From contig CAWERR010000008.1 of the NCBI GenBank assembly GCA_963811585.1, forward strand, positions 434,001 to 498,000: DNA of 64,000 bases. The letters are read 5' to 3'. A program made the translations under genes and the position numbers. Positions 48,107 to 57,967 of this stretch are shown here, in pieces (position 1 is the stretch's first letter; each line of letters starts with the position of its first letter). The DNA is from JACDHG01 sp963811585 (GTDB lineage Bacteria; Actinomycetota; Actinomycetes; Propionibacteriales; Nocardioidaceae). The notes under the pieces are model-generated. The model was not told the DNA's origin and ran no database searches. It saw only the letters and a list, made by a program, of their open reading frames with translations.

Positions 48107-51016
48107 ATGGGTGATCCGGGCTACGACGTCGTGGCTCTCACCGAGCAGCTGCGGGGGCAGTTGCGCGGCACCGTCTCGCGTGACGCTGCCATGGTGGCGC
48201 TCTACACCACTGATGCGTCGAACTACCGCGCCGTGCCCGAACTCGTGGTGGTGCCCGCGGACGTTGACGACCTGGCAGCAGCCGCCACCCTGACCGCAGC
48301 TGCGGGTGCCCCGGTCACGTTGCGCGGCGGTGGTACTTCGATGGCCGGCAACTCGATCGGCGGTGTTGTCATCGACGGCTCCCGCCACCTCCACCACATC
48401 CTGGACCTTGACGCCGAGGCGCAGACCGCTGTGGTGGAGCCCGGCGTGGTGCTCACCGACCTGCTCAAGGCCGCGGCCGTTCACGGATTGACGTTCGCTG
48501 CTGACCCGTCGTCGGCCAGCCGGGCAACGCTCGGCGGCATGATCGCCAACAACGCCTGCGGTGCCCACTCGGTCGCGTGGGGGACCACGGCGGATGTCGT
48601 ACGCAGCCTCGACGTCGTCCTCGCTGACGGCACTTCGCTCACTGTGGACACGCCATCGCCGGACGCCGACGCGGCATCGCGGCGGGCAGGCCTCGAGGCT
48701 CGTTCGGGGCGCGAGGGCGAGCTGCATCGGGCTCTCTTCGCCATTGTTGACGAGCACGCGCTGATGATCGAGCGGCAGTTCGGGACGTTCTCGCGGCAGA
48801 TTTCCGGCTACGCACTGCGTCGGCTGCTGCCCGAGCACGGCCATGACGTCGCGCGGCTCCTCTGCGGCAGCGAAGGCACCCTCGCGACGACGCTGCGCGC
48901 AACCGTCGCGCTCACGCCGCTGCCGAGGGCGAGAGCCCTTCTGGTGTTGGGTTTTCCCGACTCGATCACGGCAGCAGACAGCGTGCTGCACGTCCTCCCG
49001 CACGACCCGCTCACGATGGAGTCGATCAACGCTGCGTTGGTCGGCATGCTGCCCGAGCAGGTACGTCGTCAGGCAGCCGCGGCGGGGCTGCCGGCCGGGC
49101 AGGCTTGGCTCCTCGTCGAGGTGGCCGGTAACGATGTCGCAGCTGCTGCCGGCCGGGCCAACGCGATCGTCAGCGACTTGGCCGACTCCGGGCTGCAGGT
49201 GACGGCCGCGATTGTCACCGAGCCGGGTGCCCAGGCGGTGCTGTGGCGGTGCCGCCGTGACGCGGCGGGTCTCGCCACGCGGCGGGCAGACGGCGCCGAG
49301 GCCTGGGGTGGCTGGGAGGACGCGGCCGTTCCGCCCGCGCGGCTCAGCTCCTACCTTCGCGCGCTCGACGAACTGCTGGCCCGTCACGGGCTGACCGGGT
49401 CGACGTACGGCCACTTCGGCGAGGGCTGCATGCACATGCGGATGGACTTCGACCTGTTGAGCGAGCCGGGGGTGGCCCAGTACCGGTCGTTCGTCGAGCA
49501 GGCCTGTGACCTGGTCGTGTCGCTCGGCGGCTCGGTCTCCGGCGAACACGGCGACGGCCGGGCCCGCTCGGAACTGCTGCTGAAGATGTACGGCGCCGAG
49601 GCGGTGGGGGTGCTGGCCGAGGTGAAGCGGGTGTTCGACCCTGCCGGTGTGATGAACCCGCACATGATCGTCGACCCGGTCCCGCTCGACCGCTCCATGC
49701 GGCATACCGGCCCGGCGCGGGGACGCGACTTGCTGACGGTGTTCTCCTACCCCGACGACGGCGGCAGCTTCGCGCAGGCCCAGCGGCGCTGTGTCGGCGT
49801 TGGGAAGTGTCGGCAGTCGTCCGGTGGGGTGATGTGCCCCAGCTACCAAGTGACCCGCGAGGAGCAGCACTCGACGCGCGGACGCGCGCATCTGCTGTGG
49901 GAGATGCTGGAGGGCGAGGTTGTCACCGACGGGTGGCGCTCGACCGAAGTGCTCGATGCGCTCGACCTGTGCCTGTCGTGCAAGGGATGCCTATCCGACT
50001 GCCCGGTCAATGTGGACATGGCGACCTACAAGGCAGAGTTCATCCATCAGCACTATCGGCGCCGGCCGTGGGCGCGACCGCGATCGCACTGGTCGATGGG
50101 GTGGCTTCCGGTCTGGGCTCGTCTCGCGTCGAAAGTGCCCCGGTTGACGAACCGGGTCACCCAATCGCGGGCGAACGCCGCGCTCAAGCGCGCGGGTGGC
50201 ATCGCTGTCGAGCGCGACCTCCCGGCGTTCGCCGCTGAGCCCTTCACGAGCTGGTTCGCTGCTCTGCCGGTCCCGGCGGCGACTGCCGGGACGACCCAGC
50301 GGGTGGTGCTGTGGCCGGACACGTTCACCAACTACCTGGCCCCGGAGGTCGGTCGTAGCGCTGTGCGGGTGCTTGAGGCCGCAGGACTCGAGGTGGTCGT
50401 GCCCGAGGGACCGGTGTGCTGCGGTCTCACCTGGATCTCGACTGGGCAGCTTGACAAGGCTAAGCGGGTGCTGGGCCGTGCCATCGACACGCTCGAGCCG
50501 TACGTCGAGGAGGGGCTCCCCGTGGTCGGCCTCGAGCCGAGCTGCACGGCGGTGTTCCGGCACGACGCGACCGGCCTGTTCGGCGAGGGGGGGCTGGGCG
50601 GGGCGGCAGGGCGCGTCGCCCGGTCGACGTACACCCTGGCGGAGACGCTGGCGAGGTTCGCACCCGACTGGAAACCGCCAGCCGTCGACGGCGAGGCGCT
50701 CGTGCAGGTGCATTGCCACCAGCATTCGGTGATGGGCTTCGGGCCTGACTCGGCCCTGATGACGGCTGCAGGGATGTCGGCGATCGTCCCTGACTCAGGC
50801 TGTTGTGGGCTCGCCGGCAACTTCGGGTTCGAGCAGGGCCATTACGACGTGTCGCAGGCAGCTGGGGAGCGGGTGCTGCTGCCGGCCGTGCGCGAAGCTG
50901 CGGCCGACACGGCTGTGATCGCGGACGGTTTCAGCTGCCGCACGCAGATCGGGCAGGGCACTGACCGCACCGCGCGGCACCTGGCCGAGGTGCTCGCCGC
51001 CGCCCTGGACCGCTGA
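48107..51016 (+). CDS. FAD-linked / Fe-S 2-hydroxyacid dehydrogenase fusion (GlcD-GlcF, D-lactate dehydrogenase type)
   Basis: 969-residue fusion. N-terminal half is a VAO-type flavoprotein: TLRGGGTSMAGNSIGG and ADPSSASRATLGGMIANNAC bind FAD, and VSGEHGDGRARSELL lies at the substrate site. The C-terminal half is an Fe-S protein: first cluster region CVGVGKCRQSSGGVMCPSY, second CLSCKGCLSDCPVN (CxxCxxCxxxCP), then two CCG motifs (VCCGLTWISTG and SGCCGLAGNFGF) for a catalytic or electron-transfer cofactor. Such fusions oxidise D-lactate, D-2-hydroxyglutarate or related D-2-hydroxy acids and pass electrons to quinone. ATG 48107 is chosen because GAGGAG lies 7 bases upstream. Unbroken frame; operator site 3 is upstream. 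Confidence 0.87.
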   Translation: MGDPGYDVVALTEQLRGQLRGTVSRDAAMVALYTTDASNYRAVPELVVVPADVDDLAAAATLTAAAGAPVTLRGGGTSMAGNSIGGVVIDGSRHLHHILDLDAEAQTAVVEPGVVLTDLLKAAAVHGLTFAADPSSASRATLGGMIANNACGAHSVAWGTTADVVRSLDVVLADGTSLTVDTPSPDADAASRRAGLEARSGREGELHRALFAIVDEHALMIERQFGTFSRQISGYALRRLLPEHGHDVARLLCGSEGTLATTLRATVALTPLPRARALLVLGFPDSITAADSVLHVLPHDPLTMESINAALVGMLPEQVRRQAAAAGLPAGQAWLLVEVAGNDVAAAAGRANAIVSDLADSGLQVTAAIVTEPGAQAVLWRCRRDAAGLATRRADGAEAWGGWEDAAVPPARLSSYLRALDELLARHGLTGSTYGHFGEGCMHMRMDFDLLSEPGVAQYRSFVEQACDLVVSLGGSVSGEHGDGRARSELLLKMYGAEAVGVLAEVKRVFDPAGVMNPHMIVDPVPLDRSMRHTGPARGRDLLTVFSYPDDGGSFAQAQRRCVGVGKCRQSSGGVMCPSYQVTREEQHSTRGRAHLLWEMLEGEVVTDGWRSTEVLDALDLCLSCKGCLSDCPVNVDMATYKAEFIHQHYRRRPWARPRSHWSMGWLPVWARLASKVPRLTNRVTQSRANAALKRAGGIAVERDLPAFAAEPFTSWFAALPVPAATAGTTQRVVLWPDTFTNYLAPEVGRSAVRVLEAAGLEVVVPEGPVCCGLTWISTGQLDKAKRVLGRAIDTLEPYVEEGLPVVGLEPSCTAVFRHDATGLFGEGGLGGAAGRVARSTYTLAETLARFAPDWKPPAVDGEALVQVHCHQHSVMGFGPDSALMTAAGMSAIVPDSGCCGLAGNFGFEQGHYDVSQAAGERVLLPAVREAAADTAVIADGFSCRTQIGQGTDRTARHLAEVLAAALDR

Positions 51017-51026
51017 TCTTCCGTTG

Positions 51027-51068
51027 CGTCCGTGCAGCCGCGCGCTATCGCGACCGGAGCTACGGACG
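51027..51068. terminator. hairpin between convergent genes
   Basis: CGTCCGT (51027-51033) pairs with ACGGACG (51062-51068); inside is a small CGCG/CGCG stem. It fills the 58-base gap between the converging oxidase and M20 genes. No T-tract. Confidence 0.3.
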
Positions 51069-51074
51069 TTGTGG

Positions 51075-52286
51075 CTAGCTGAGGAGACGGAGCGCGAGCA
51101 GGGCGTAGGCCTTGGCCGCGACGAGCAGCTCGTCGATCCCGACCGACTCGTCCGCACGATGCGCCTGGGTGACGACCGACCCCGGGCCGAGCACGACGAC
51201 CGGGACACCGGCGTCACGCGCGACGTACCCGCCGTCGCAGGCCGCACTCCAGCCGCCCAACGGCAGCCGCGGGCCGCCGGCCGCCTGCACAGCACCGTCG
51301 GCGACCGCGACAAACGGGTGGTCCGCCGGTGTCTCGAATCCCGGCATCGCCATCGGCATCCGTACGTCGACGCCCAGCCCGCGAGAGCCGAGCTCAAGCA
51401 TGGCTATCCGCTCCCGCACCTCCTCGAGCACCGAATCGGCGTCCTCGCTGGGCAGCAGCCGCCGGTCGGCCGACACCATGCACTCGGCCGCCACGATCGA
51501 TGTGCCCGTGCCGCCTTGCACCTGGCCGACACTCCACATCGCTGGTCCGACCAGAGGATGAGGGTCGCTCGCCAGCTGGCCATGCCATCGTTCCAGCTCA
51601 GCGATGACCTCGGCGGCGCCGTAGATGGCGTTCGCGCCCGCGCTCGGGTCGCCGGAGTGTGCGGCCCGGCCCGTGACTCTCACCTCGACGTACGCATCTC
51701 CACGAGCAGCGATGATCGTCTGCAAATCCGTCGGCTCGGCCACGACACAGCCGGCGTACGACGAGCGGTCGTCGGCCGCCAGGTAGTGCCTGATGCCAAG
51801 GCCCAGATCCTCCTCGTCGACTGTGGCGGCGAGGGACACGGGTCCTGCTAGCTCGACGCCCGAACGCCGCAACGCGTCCATCGCCACGACGCAGCCGGCC
51901 AGGCCGCCGAGCATGTCGGTGGACCCGCGACCCCAGACCCGCCCGTCGCGCACGAGACCTCCTCGCGGATCGACCGTCCACCCGTCGCCCACGGGCACCA
52001 CATCCGTGTGTCCGAGCATCAGCAGGCCCGGTGCGGCACCGCGCAGAAGGGTCGCAGTCAGGTTCGGCCGCATCGGCGCGACCTCGGTCAGCTCGACCGC
52101 AAGGCCACGGTCGCTGCACGCCGCGGCGAGGACCTCTGCCTTGGCCGATTCGGCACCAGGGGGGTTCTCGCCGGGCGCGCGGATCAGCGCCTGGGTCAGC
52201 TCGACGACCTCGCCGACATCGATCAGGTCGAGGACCGCCTGCTCCGCCTTGCCGACGTCGTCATTCGGCGAGCGCGACTCAGCCAC
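51075..52286 (-). CDS. M20-family metallohydrolase (ArgE/DapE-like deacetylase or peptidase)
   Basis: 403-residue dinuclear zinc amidohydrolase. Ligands: LLMLGHTDVVPVGDGWTVDP (His, catalytic Asp), RGSTDMLGGLAG (Asp), AATVDEEDLGLGIRH (general base and bridging Glu), VVAEPTDLQT (Glu), and TQAHRADESVGID (His near the C-terminus). Dimerisation domain between about residues 190 and 310 with GRAAHSGDPSAGANAIYGAA. Family reactions include removal of N-acetyl from amino acids such as acetylornithine. GTG 52286 overlaps the upstream stop by 8 bases, so it is last in the minus-strand operon racemase-M24-transaminase-M20. Could deacetylate an M24 product, by analogy to ectoine breakdown. Confidence 0.85.
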   Translation of the reverse strand: MAESRSPNDDVGKAEQAVLDLIDVGEVVELTQALIRAPGENPPGAESAKAEVLAAACSDRGLAVELTEVAPMRPNLTATLLRGAAPGLLMLGHTDVVPVGDGWTVDPRGGLVRDGRVWGRGSTDMLGGLAGCVVAMDALRRSGVELAGPVSLAATVDEEDLGLGIRHYLAADDRSSYAGCVVAEPTDLQTIIAARGDAYVEVRVTGRAAHSGDPSAGANAIYGAAEVIAELERWHGQLASDPHPLVGPAMWSVGQVQGGTGTSIVAAECMVSADRRLLPSEDADSVLEEVRERIAMLELGSRGLGVDVRMPMAMPGFETPADHPFVAVADGAVQAAGGPRLPLGGWSAACDGGYVARDAGVPVVVLGPGSVVTQAHRADESVGIDELLVAAKAYALLALRLLS

Positions 52287-53505
52287 TCGACCCGTCCGCG
52301 ACCAGCCGGTCGACCGCGCGTCGCAGGCGGGCGATGCCTTCGGCCGTCCGCTTCGGCGCCGTGGACGCGAAGCACAGCCGCAGCGCGTCATGGAAGCGGC
52401 CGGCCGGCGAGAAGGCAGGACCGGGGATGAACGCGACGCCCTCGGCCAGCGCAACCTCGAACAGCGACTGAGTGTCGACGCCGCACTCGAGCGTGACCCA
52501 AAGGAAAAAGCCGCCTTCCGGGTCGGTCCAGTGCGCGATGTCGCCGAAATGCTCTTCGAGGGACCGCTGCATGGCGATCTTGCGCTCGCGGTATGCCGTC
52601 CGCTGCGTCACCAGATGGTCGGTGAGGTGGCCGCCGGCGAGGAAGCCGGTCACGAGACGCTGCCCGGGCAGGTTCGTGCAGGTGTCCATCGCCTGTTTCG
52701 CGTTGATCAGCAGCGGCTGCAGCTCCGGTGCTGTGTCGACCCAACCGACCCGCAGGCCGGGCGCGAGGATCTTGGAGAACGTCCGCACGGAGAACACCAG
52801 CGGGTCGCCACCGCCCAGCTCACGCAGCGTCGGCAGGGGGTCGCCCTCGAATCGCAGCAGGCCGTACGGGTCGTCGTCGATGACGATCGATCCCCACTCG
52901 CGGGCCAGCTCCAGCAGTGCGTGCCGACGCTCGAGCGACATGGTCGCCCCGGAAGGGTTCTGGAACGTCGGGATCGTGTAGATCGCCTTCGGCAAGCGAC
53001 CGGCCTGCGCGATCAGCCCCGGGAGCGCTTCGACGACAAGGCCGTGCTCGTCGACCGGCACCTCGAGGAGCTCCGCGCCGTACGAGAGAGCCGTCGCGCT
53101 GCCGTTCGTGTATGTCGGCGACTCGACCACGACGAGGTCGCCCGGATCGACAAACAGCTTGCAGCAGAGGTCGAGGCCCTGCATGCCGCCCGCGGTGATA
53201 GTGAGGCGGTCGGGCGTCGTCTCGTCACCCGTGCCGGCGAGCGTGGCGAGCAACGCCTCCCGCAGCGGCGGGTCGCCCTCGGTCGCCGCGTAGTCGAACG
53301 CATCGGGCGAGTGCGGCCCGAGGTACTCCTGCGCCACCTGGGAAAGGACCGCCGACGGCACCGCATCCGCAGCCGGGCTGCCCATCGCGAACCGCACGAT
53401 GTCATGCTTCTGCTTGTGCAGCAGCGACGTGCTCGAGTCGATCACCGAGCCGACGAGGTCACTCGCCCGGGCGGCGAGGGGCAGAGTGAGGCTGGTGGGG
53501 CTCAT
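52279..53505 (-). CDS. class I/II PLP aminotransferase, LysN/2-aminoadipate type
   Basis: 408-residue fold-type I transaminase, related to the LysN and MocR-domain group but without a GntR-type DNA-binding domain. FDYAATEGDPPLREALLATL, TITAGGMQGLDLCCKLFVDP, IYTIPTFQNPSGATMSLERR, VIDDDPYGLLRFEG and the Schiff-base lysine in VRTFSKILAPGLRVGWV. Ends DRLVADGSSG. ATG at 53505 lies 4 bases after the stop of the M24 gene. It likely converts an amino-acid intermediate to a 2-oxo acid, which would suit the 2-hydroxyacid dehydrogenases in this island. Clean frame; the indel-rich tract begins just upstream of it. Confidence 0.87.
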   Translation of the reverse strand: MSPTSLTLPLAARASDLVGSVIDSSTSLLHKQKHDIVRFAMGSPAADAVPSAVLSQVAQEYLGPHSPDAFDYAATEGDPPLREALLATLAGTGDETTPDRLTITAGGMQGLDLCCKLFVDPGDLVVVESPTYTNGSATALSYGAELLEVPVDEHGLVVEALPGLIAQAGRLPKAIYTIPTFQNPSGATMSLERRHALLELAREWGSIVIDDDPYGLLRFEGDPLPTLRELGGGDPLVFSVRTFSKILAPGLRVGWVDTAPELQPLLINAKQAMDTCTNLPGQRLVTGFLAGGHLTDHLVTQRTAYRERKIAMQRSLEEHFGDIAHWTDPEGGFFLWVTLECGVDTQSLFEVALAEGVAFIPGPAFSPAGRFHDALRLCFASTAPKRTAEGIARLRRAVDRLVADGSSG

Positions 53506-53509
53506 GTGC

Positions 53510-54703
53510 TCACTTTCTGGTGAGGTCGTGGGGCAGGTCGGTGAAGCGCTCGGCGCCGTCATCGGCGACGGCACCGGCTCGGACAGCTCGTACCCCCAGC
53601 CGTCCATCCACATGCCGAGGATCACGTGGAACGCCATGCCGGCGTGCAGGTTGGTCTTCTCGGCCGGCCGCAGGCTGACCGTCCGCTCGCCCCAGTCGGG
53701 GGGATAGCCGATGCCGATCGAGTAGCCGATGCGCGACTCCTTGGTCAGGCCGTGCCGGCGTGATGACCGGGTTGAACCCGCGTGCAGCTCGCCGCCGGTG
53801 ATACCCGGGCGCGATCGCCGCCAGCAGCAGCGGCCATGCCTTCGGCGATCACGGCCGCCGGTCGCGGGCCAGCCGCGGCGGCGGTCCCGAGCATGACCGT
53901 TCGGGCCAGCGGGGCGTGGTAGCGCGGTAGGCGCCGGCCAGTTCGATGGTGGTCGCCTCGCCGGCCAGGAACGGCCGCTCGGACCAGGTGAGATGGGGCG
54001 TGCCGGCGGCCGACCCGGTCGGCAGCATCGGCGTGATCGCCGGGTAGTCGCCGCCGAATCGGCGCGTGCCGGCGGCCTGCGCGGCCATGATCTCCGCCGC
54101 CGACGTCGCACTGCCGCCGGCCCGGCCGGACCGCGTCCAGCGCCGCCCGCATGGCCTGCTCGGCGATCAGCCCGGCCCGGCGATCAGCAGCCGTCCTGCT
54201 CGTACTCGGACTTGATCAGCCGCGACCCAGTTGACCAGCTCGCCGCTGTCCACCAGACGAGCCCGGCGGTCCGGCGGCCAGCGCCAGGTAGCCGCGGACC
54301 GAGAAGAAGTGGGCGTCGCCCTCGACGCGCGACCGTCGCGCCCGGCCCGAGCAGCCCCCGCTCGGGACCCGCGCGGGCGATCCAGTCGAACGGGTGGACG
54401 TCGCGGCCGGTGCACCAGGGCCTCGGGGTAGCCCTCGCACCCGGTCCGGGTCGACGGTGCCGGTCGAGGTCGCGCCGTTGGCGTCCATCGCGCGCAGGAA
54501 GCACCGAGGCTCGCCGGTCGGCCGGCACGATCGAGGCACTGCGGCATGTAGAACGACCAGGCGTCGTAGCCGGTCAGGTAGTAGATGTTGGCCGGGTCGG
54601 TGACCACAAGGCGCGGCCAGCGAGCCGGCCCGCCATCGCGGCCTGGACCCGGGCCAGACCGCTGCGGCGTACTCGGTCCGGCCGGCGCCACCGGTCCGAT
54701 CAC
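53510..54703 (-). CDS. M24 pita-bread hydrolase, ectoine-hydrolase (DoeA/EutD)-like (frameshifted)
   Basis: N-terminal LVVTDPANIYYLTGYDAWSF and C-terminal TKESRIGYSIGIGYPPDWGE are the hallmarks of the DoeA/EutD subfamily, which opens the ectoine ring. The segment that gives a metal-binding Glu in ordinary M24 peptidases (TIEPG) reads FHVILGMW here, so this is a creatinase-like, probably metal-poor active site. True ending VADDGAERFTDLPHDLTRK with stop at 53510-53512 needs one correction near 53575. Many other breaks occur (about 53760-54690). Start near 54703 is approximate and lies next to the racemase-2 stop. A substrate other than ectoine is possible. Confidence 0.75.
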
Positions 54704-54710
54704 CGGTCGA

Positions 54711-55433
54711 TCACGCCTCGGCCAGACGCGCTGGCCGGGACCGACCGGGCAGCCGCCCGGTCAGGCGCAGGGCGGCCCACATCGTGGCCTGGTTGGCAGA
54801 GATCACCGGCTTGCCGAGCTCGGCCTCGAGCGGCCGCGATCAGGTCGTAGGTGCGCAGGTTGGTGCACGAGACCACGATCGCGTCGGCGGCCGGGGCGTC
54901 GGCGCCGGCGGATCAGCTCGGCCGCTCGGCCGTACGGGACCGGCCAGATCGCCCGCGTCCAGCCCGAGCAGCGCGCGCCACCGACCGCGAACCCGGCCTC
55001 GGTCGAGGAACTCCCGAGCCGCGCGGTGATCGCCCGTCGTACGGGGTCGCGATGCCACACCGGTGCGACCCAGCCGGGCAGCGCCGCCAGCAGGGCCCCG
55101 CTGCGTGGTCACCGGTGCGGCGCGCCGGCGCCGCGCATCGCCGCGACCAGATCACGTCTCACCGGCCGAGCCCGTGGACGAAGCTGCCGGAGGTGCACGC
55201 GTAAGCGTCGCGACCGGCGTGACCGGGGGCCAGTCCCGGGCGGCCGGCGTGATCACCGGTCTGGTCGCGATCAGCTCCGGCCTGCTCGACCGTGACCGCC
55301 GCGGCACGCGGCGGTCCGGGTGACGTGCAGCGTCACGTCCGGCGGGGTCCAGCGCCAGAGCTCGCGGTCGAGGGCCATGTCGTACGGGACCACCACGCCG
55401 ATGCCGGTCTGGGTGACGGGCAGCGCTGGTCAC
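54711..55433 (-). CDS. Asp/Glu racemase / maleate isomerase-like protein 2 (frameshifted)
   Basis: Pieced together from several frames: GIGVVVPYDMALDRELWRWT, ACTSGSFVHG (first catalytic Cys), VALLTPYDGAITARL, IVVSCTNLRTYDLIAALEAE (second Cys) and KPVISANQATMWAALRLTG. Unlike copy 1 it keeps both catalytic cysteines, as in EutA and maleate isomerase. TGA at 54713-54711; start GTG near 55433 is approximate. First gene of the minus-strand operon behind operator site 4; the M24 gene starts at its 3' end, as eutA and eutD are neighbours in ectoine clusters. Confidence 0.7.
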
Positions 55434-55459
55434 CCGCCAGTCCTGCCGGGCCTTGCACA

Positions 55460-55473
55460 GATTGTTGACAATC
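55460..55473. promoter_or_regulatory. GntR-type operator site 4, perfect palindrome
   Basis: GATTGTTGACAATC: arms GATTGT and ACAATC are perfect inverted repeats. It lies between the divergent racemase-2 and 2-hydroxyacid dehydrogenase operons and shares the ATTGTTGACAAT core with site 3. Confidence 0.7.
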
Positions 55474-55496
55474 AGACGCATTGCTACCCGCGGCCG

Positions 55497-56521
55497 GTGC
55501 TCCGAGCCGATCACCGGACGGTCATCGCGGTGCTGGTCGGGCCCGAACGGGCCCGTGCATCGCCGGTGCTGTGATCCCCGGTGGGGTCTCGGGCGGTGCC
55601 TCGCGGCTTCCGGCCGAGTCGAGGTGCGGCACGCCGACGGCCCTGGCCGACGCGGTCGACGGCGCCGACGCCGCTCTTCCTGTGGGACTTCTTCTCCACC
55701 GCCCTGCGCGACGTGTGGCCGCGGGCGGCTCGGTCTGCGCTGGGTGCACGTCGCCGCGGCGGGGGTGGACACGTTGCTGTTCGACGAGCTGGTCGACTCC
55801 GAGTGGTGGTCACCAACGCCCGTGGCGTGTTCGACCGACCGATCGCCGAGTTCGTGCTGGCCTCGATCCTGGCCCAGGTCAAGGCGTCCGCGCCAGATCC
55901 GGGACCAGCAGCGGGAGCGGCTCTGGCGGCACGAGGAGACGCGGTGCCTGGCCGGCAGGGGCGCTGATCGTCGGCGCCGGCGCGATCGGCCGGGCGACGG
56001 CTCGGCTGCTGCGGCGGCTGGGTGTGAGCGTCCGCGGCGCGGGCCGGACTGCCCGGAGCGGCGACCTGACTTCGGCGAGGTGTTGCGAGCGACAGCCTGG
56101 CCGACGCGGTCGGCGGGTCGACCACGTCGTGGTTGCGTCGCGCCGCTGACCGAGCAGACCCGCGGGCTGCGTCGGCGCCGCGGTCCTCGCCGCCATGAAG
56201 CCGACGGCACATCTGGTCAACGTCGGCCGCGGCCCGATCGTCGACGAGGACGCCCTGTGGCCGCGCTCCGCGAGGGCCGGATCGCCGCGGCCTCGCTCGA
56301 CGTGTTCGCGGCCGAGCCGCTGCCCACCGACAGCCCGCTGTGGATCGCTGCCGGTGGCGATCACCGCGCACATGTCGGGCGATGTCGCCGGGTGGCGTAC
56401 GTCACTGGCACGTCAGTTCGTCGACAATGCGCATCGTTGGCTGGCCGGGCGGCCACTAGCCAACGTGGTCGACAAGCGTCTTGGTTTTGTCACCTCGGTT
56501 GGTGCGCAGGAGTCGGCATGA
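55497..56521 (+). CDS. D-isomer-specific 2-hydroxyacid dehydrogenase (frameshifted)
   Basis: NAD(P)-dependent dehydrogenase of the D-2-hydroxyacid family. Rossmann motif ALIVGAGAIGRATARLLRRL (GxGxxG), the catalytic Arg in LVNVGRGPIVDED, Glu in FAAEPLPTDSPLW and the His of ITAHMSGDVAGWR. N-terminal half: FLWDFFSTALRDVWP, LRWVHVAAAGVDTLLFDELV. Ends VVDKRLGFVTSVGAQESA. GTG 55497 (MLRADHRTVIAVLVGPERA) starts 24 bases after the operator. Breaks about every 50-100 bases. Would interconvert a 2-oxo acid and its D-hydroxy acid, complementing the FAD/Fe-S oxidase. Coupled to the amidase gene by ATGA. Confidence 0.75.
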
Positions 56522-57942
56522 GCGACCTGTCCCTTGCACCGGTGGTGCACCTCGCCAAAGGCTTCGCCGACGGGTCGATCTCCCCAGTGGAGGCGACCCT
56601 CGCCGCGCTCGACGCGATCGATCGGTATCGACGCCGACGGTCAACGCGTTCGTACTGGTCGACCACGAGGGCGCGCTCGCCGCGGCGAAGGCGTCGGAGC
56701 AGCGGTGGCGCGAGGGTAGTCCGCTCGGCGCCTACGACGGTGTGCCCACGTCGATCAAGGACATCCTGCTGACCGAGGGGTGGCCCACGCTGCGTGGGAC
56801 GCACCTGATCGACGAGAGCGGTCCGTGGCCGGAGGACGCACCCTCGGTCGCCCGCCTGCGGGAGGCCGGCGTCGTGATGATCGGCAAGACCACGACGCCC
56901 GAGTTCGCCTGGAAGGGTGTCACCGACTCGGCTCGCCACGGTGTCACCGGCAACCCCTGGGGCCCGGAGCTGACCTCGGGTGGCTCCAGCGGCGGGTCCG
57001 CCACTGCGGTCGGGCTGGGCATGGGCGCGTGGTCGGTGGGCACCGACGGTGGCGGGTCGGTCCGGATCCCGGCGGCGTTCACCGGCACGGTGGCGCTCAA
57101 GCCGACGTACGGGTTGGTGCCGGTCTACCCACCGAGCCCCTTCGGCACCTTGTCCCATGTCGGCCCGATGACGCGCTCCGTCGCCGACGCGGCCGCCATG
57201 CTCGACCTGCTCACCGGCTTCGACCCGCGCGACTGGTCGGCCATGCCAACTCCCAGCAGCTCGTTCGTGGGCGGGCTCGACGGTGGCGTTGAGGGCCTGC
57301 GCATCGCGTTCTCCCCCAACTCTTGGCTATGTCCGCAACGACCCTGATGTCGACAGCGCCGTCCGGGCCGCTGTCGAGGTGCTGGCGCCGCTGGCGCCCT
57401 CGTCGACGAGATCGACCCCGGCTTCACAGACCCAGTGGAGGCGTTCGAGGTGCTGTGGTTCACCGGCGCCGCGAAGGTGGTTGCGGCATACGGCGATGAT
57501 GCGATCGACCGGATTGACCCTGGGCTGCGTGCTGGCATCGAGAGCCACGCGGATGCCACCGCATCGGACTTCCTCGACGCCACAGGGGTGCGGGTTGACC
57601 TCGGGATGCGGATGGGTGCTCTGCACGAGACCCACGACCTGCTGCTTATGCCGACGATGCCGATCCCGGCGTTCGCGGCCGGGCAGGACGCTGCCCGACG
57701 GCTGGCCCTCGCAGCAGTGGACCAGCTGGACGCCGTACACCTACCCGTTCAACATGACGCAGCAGCCGGCTCTCAGCGTGCCTTGCGGCTTCACCTCCGC
57801 GGGTCTGCCGGTCGGCCTACAGGTCGTCGGCCGGCGCCACGACGATGCCGTGGTGCTGCGGGCAGGTCGAGCCTACGAAGCACGTACGACATGGGGCGAG
57901 TCCCTGCCCCGCCTCATCTCGCAGCCGCGACCAGAAGCCTGA
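56518..57942 (+). CDS. amidase-signature family amidase (frameshifted)
   Basis: Amidase-signature serine hydrolase of about 470 residues. Catalytic Lys in GVPTSIKDILLTEGWPTLRG and the Ser-Ser pair in GPELTSGGSSGGSATAVGLG, with TDGGGSVRIPAAFTGTVALK and the family ending AGLPVGLQVVGRRHDDAVVL. These enzymes hydrolyse small amides. Breaks near 56625, 57325, 57395 and 57695; the central 650 bases are clean. ATG 56518 overlaps the dehydrogenase stop. DUF3830 follows after 25 bases, so dehydrogenase, amidase and DUF3830 form one operon. Confidence 0.82.
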
Positions 57943-57967
57943 CCCGACCCAAGGAGGCCGCCCGAGC

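Noticed and set aside
48742..48755. Fifth operator copy (ATTGTTGACGAG) in the FAD oxidase gene
   Set aside because: Only the left arm matches, the right arm is broken and it lies inside a coding region; best read as chance.
52279..53505. MocR-type regulator
   Set aside because: The protein has the transaminase domain only and no N-terminal winged helix; the apparent N-terminal extension is the end of the M24 gene in the same frame.
53760..56500. Foreign insert, because of very high GC and broken frames
   Set aside because: Correcting the breaks gives enzymes that fit the island, and a perfect copy of the island's operator lies inside this tract. Local quality explains it better, although a gap filled from another strain cannot be excluded.
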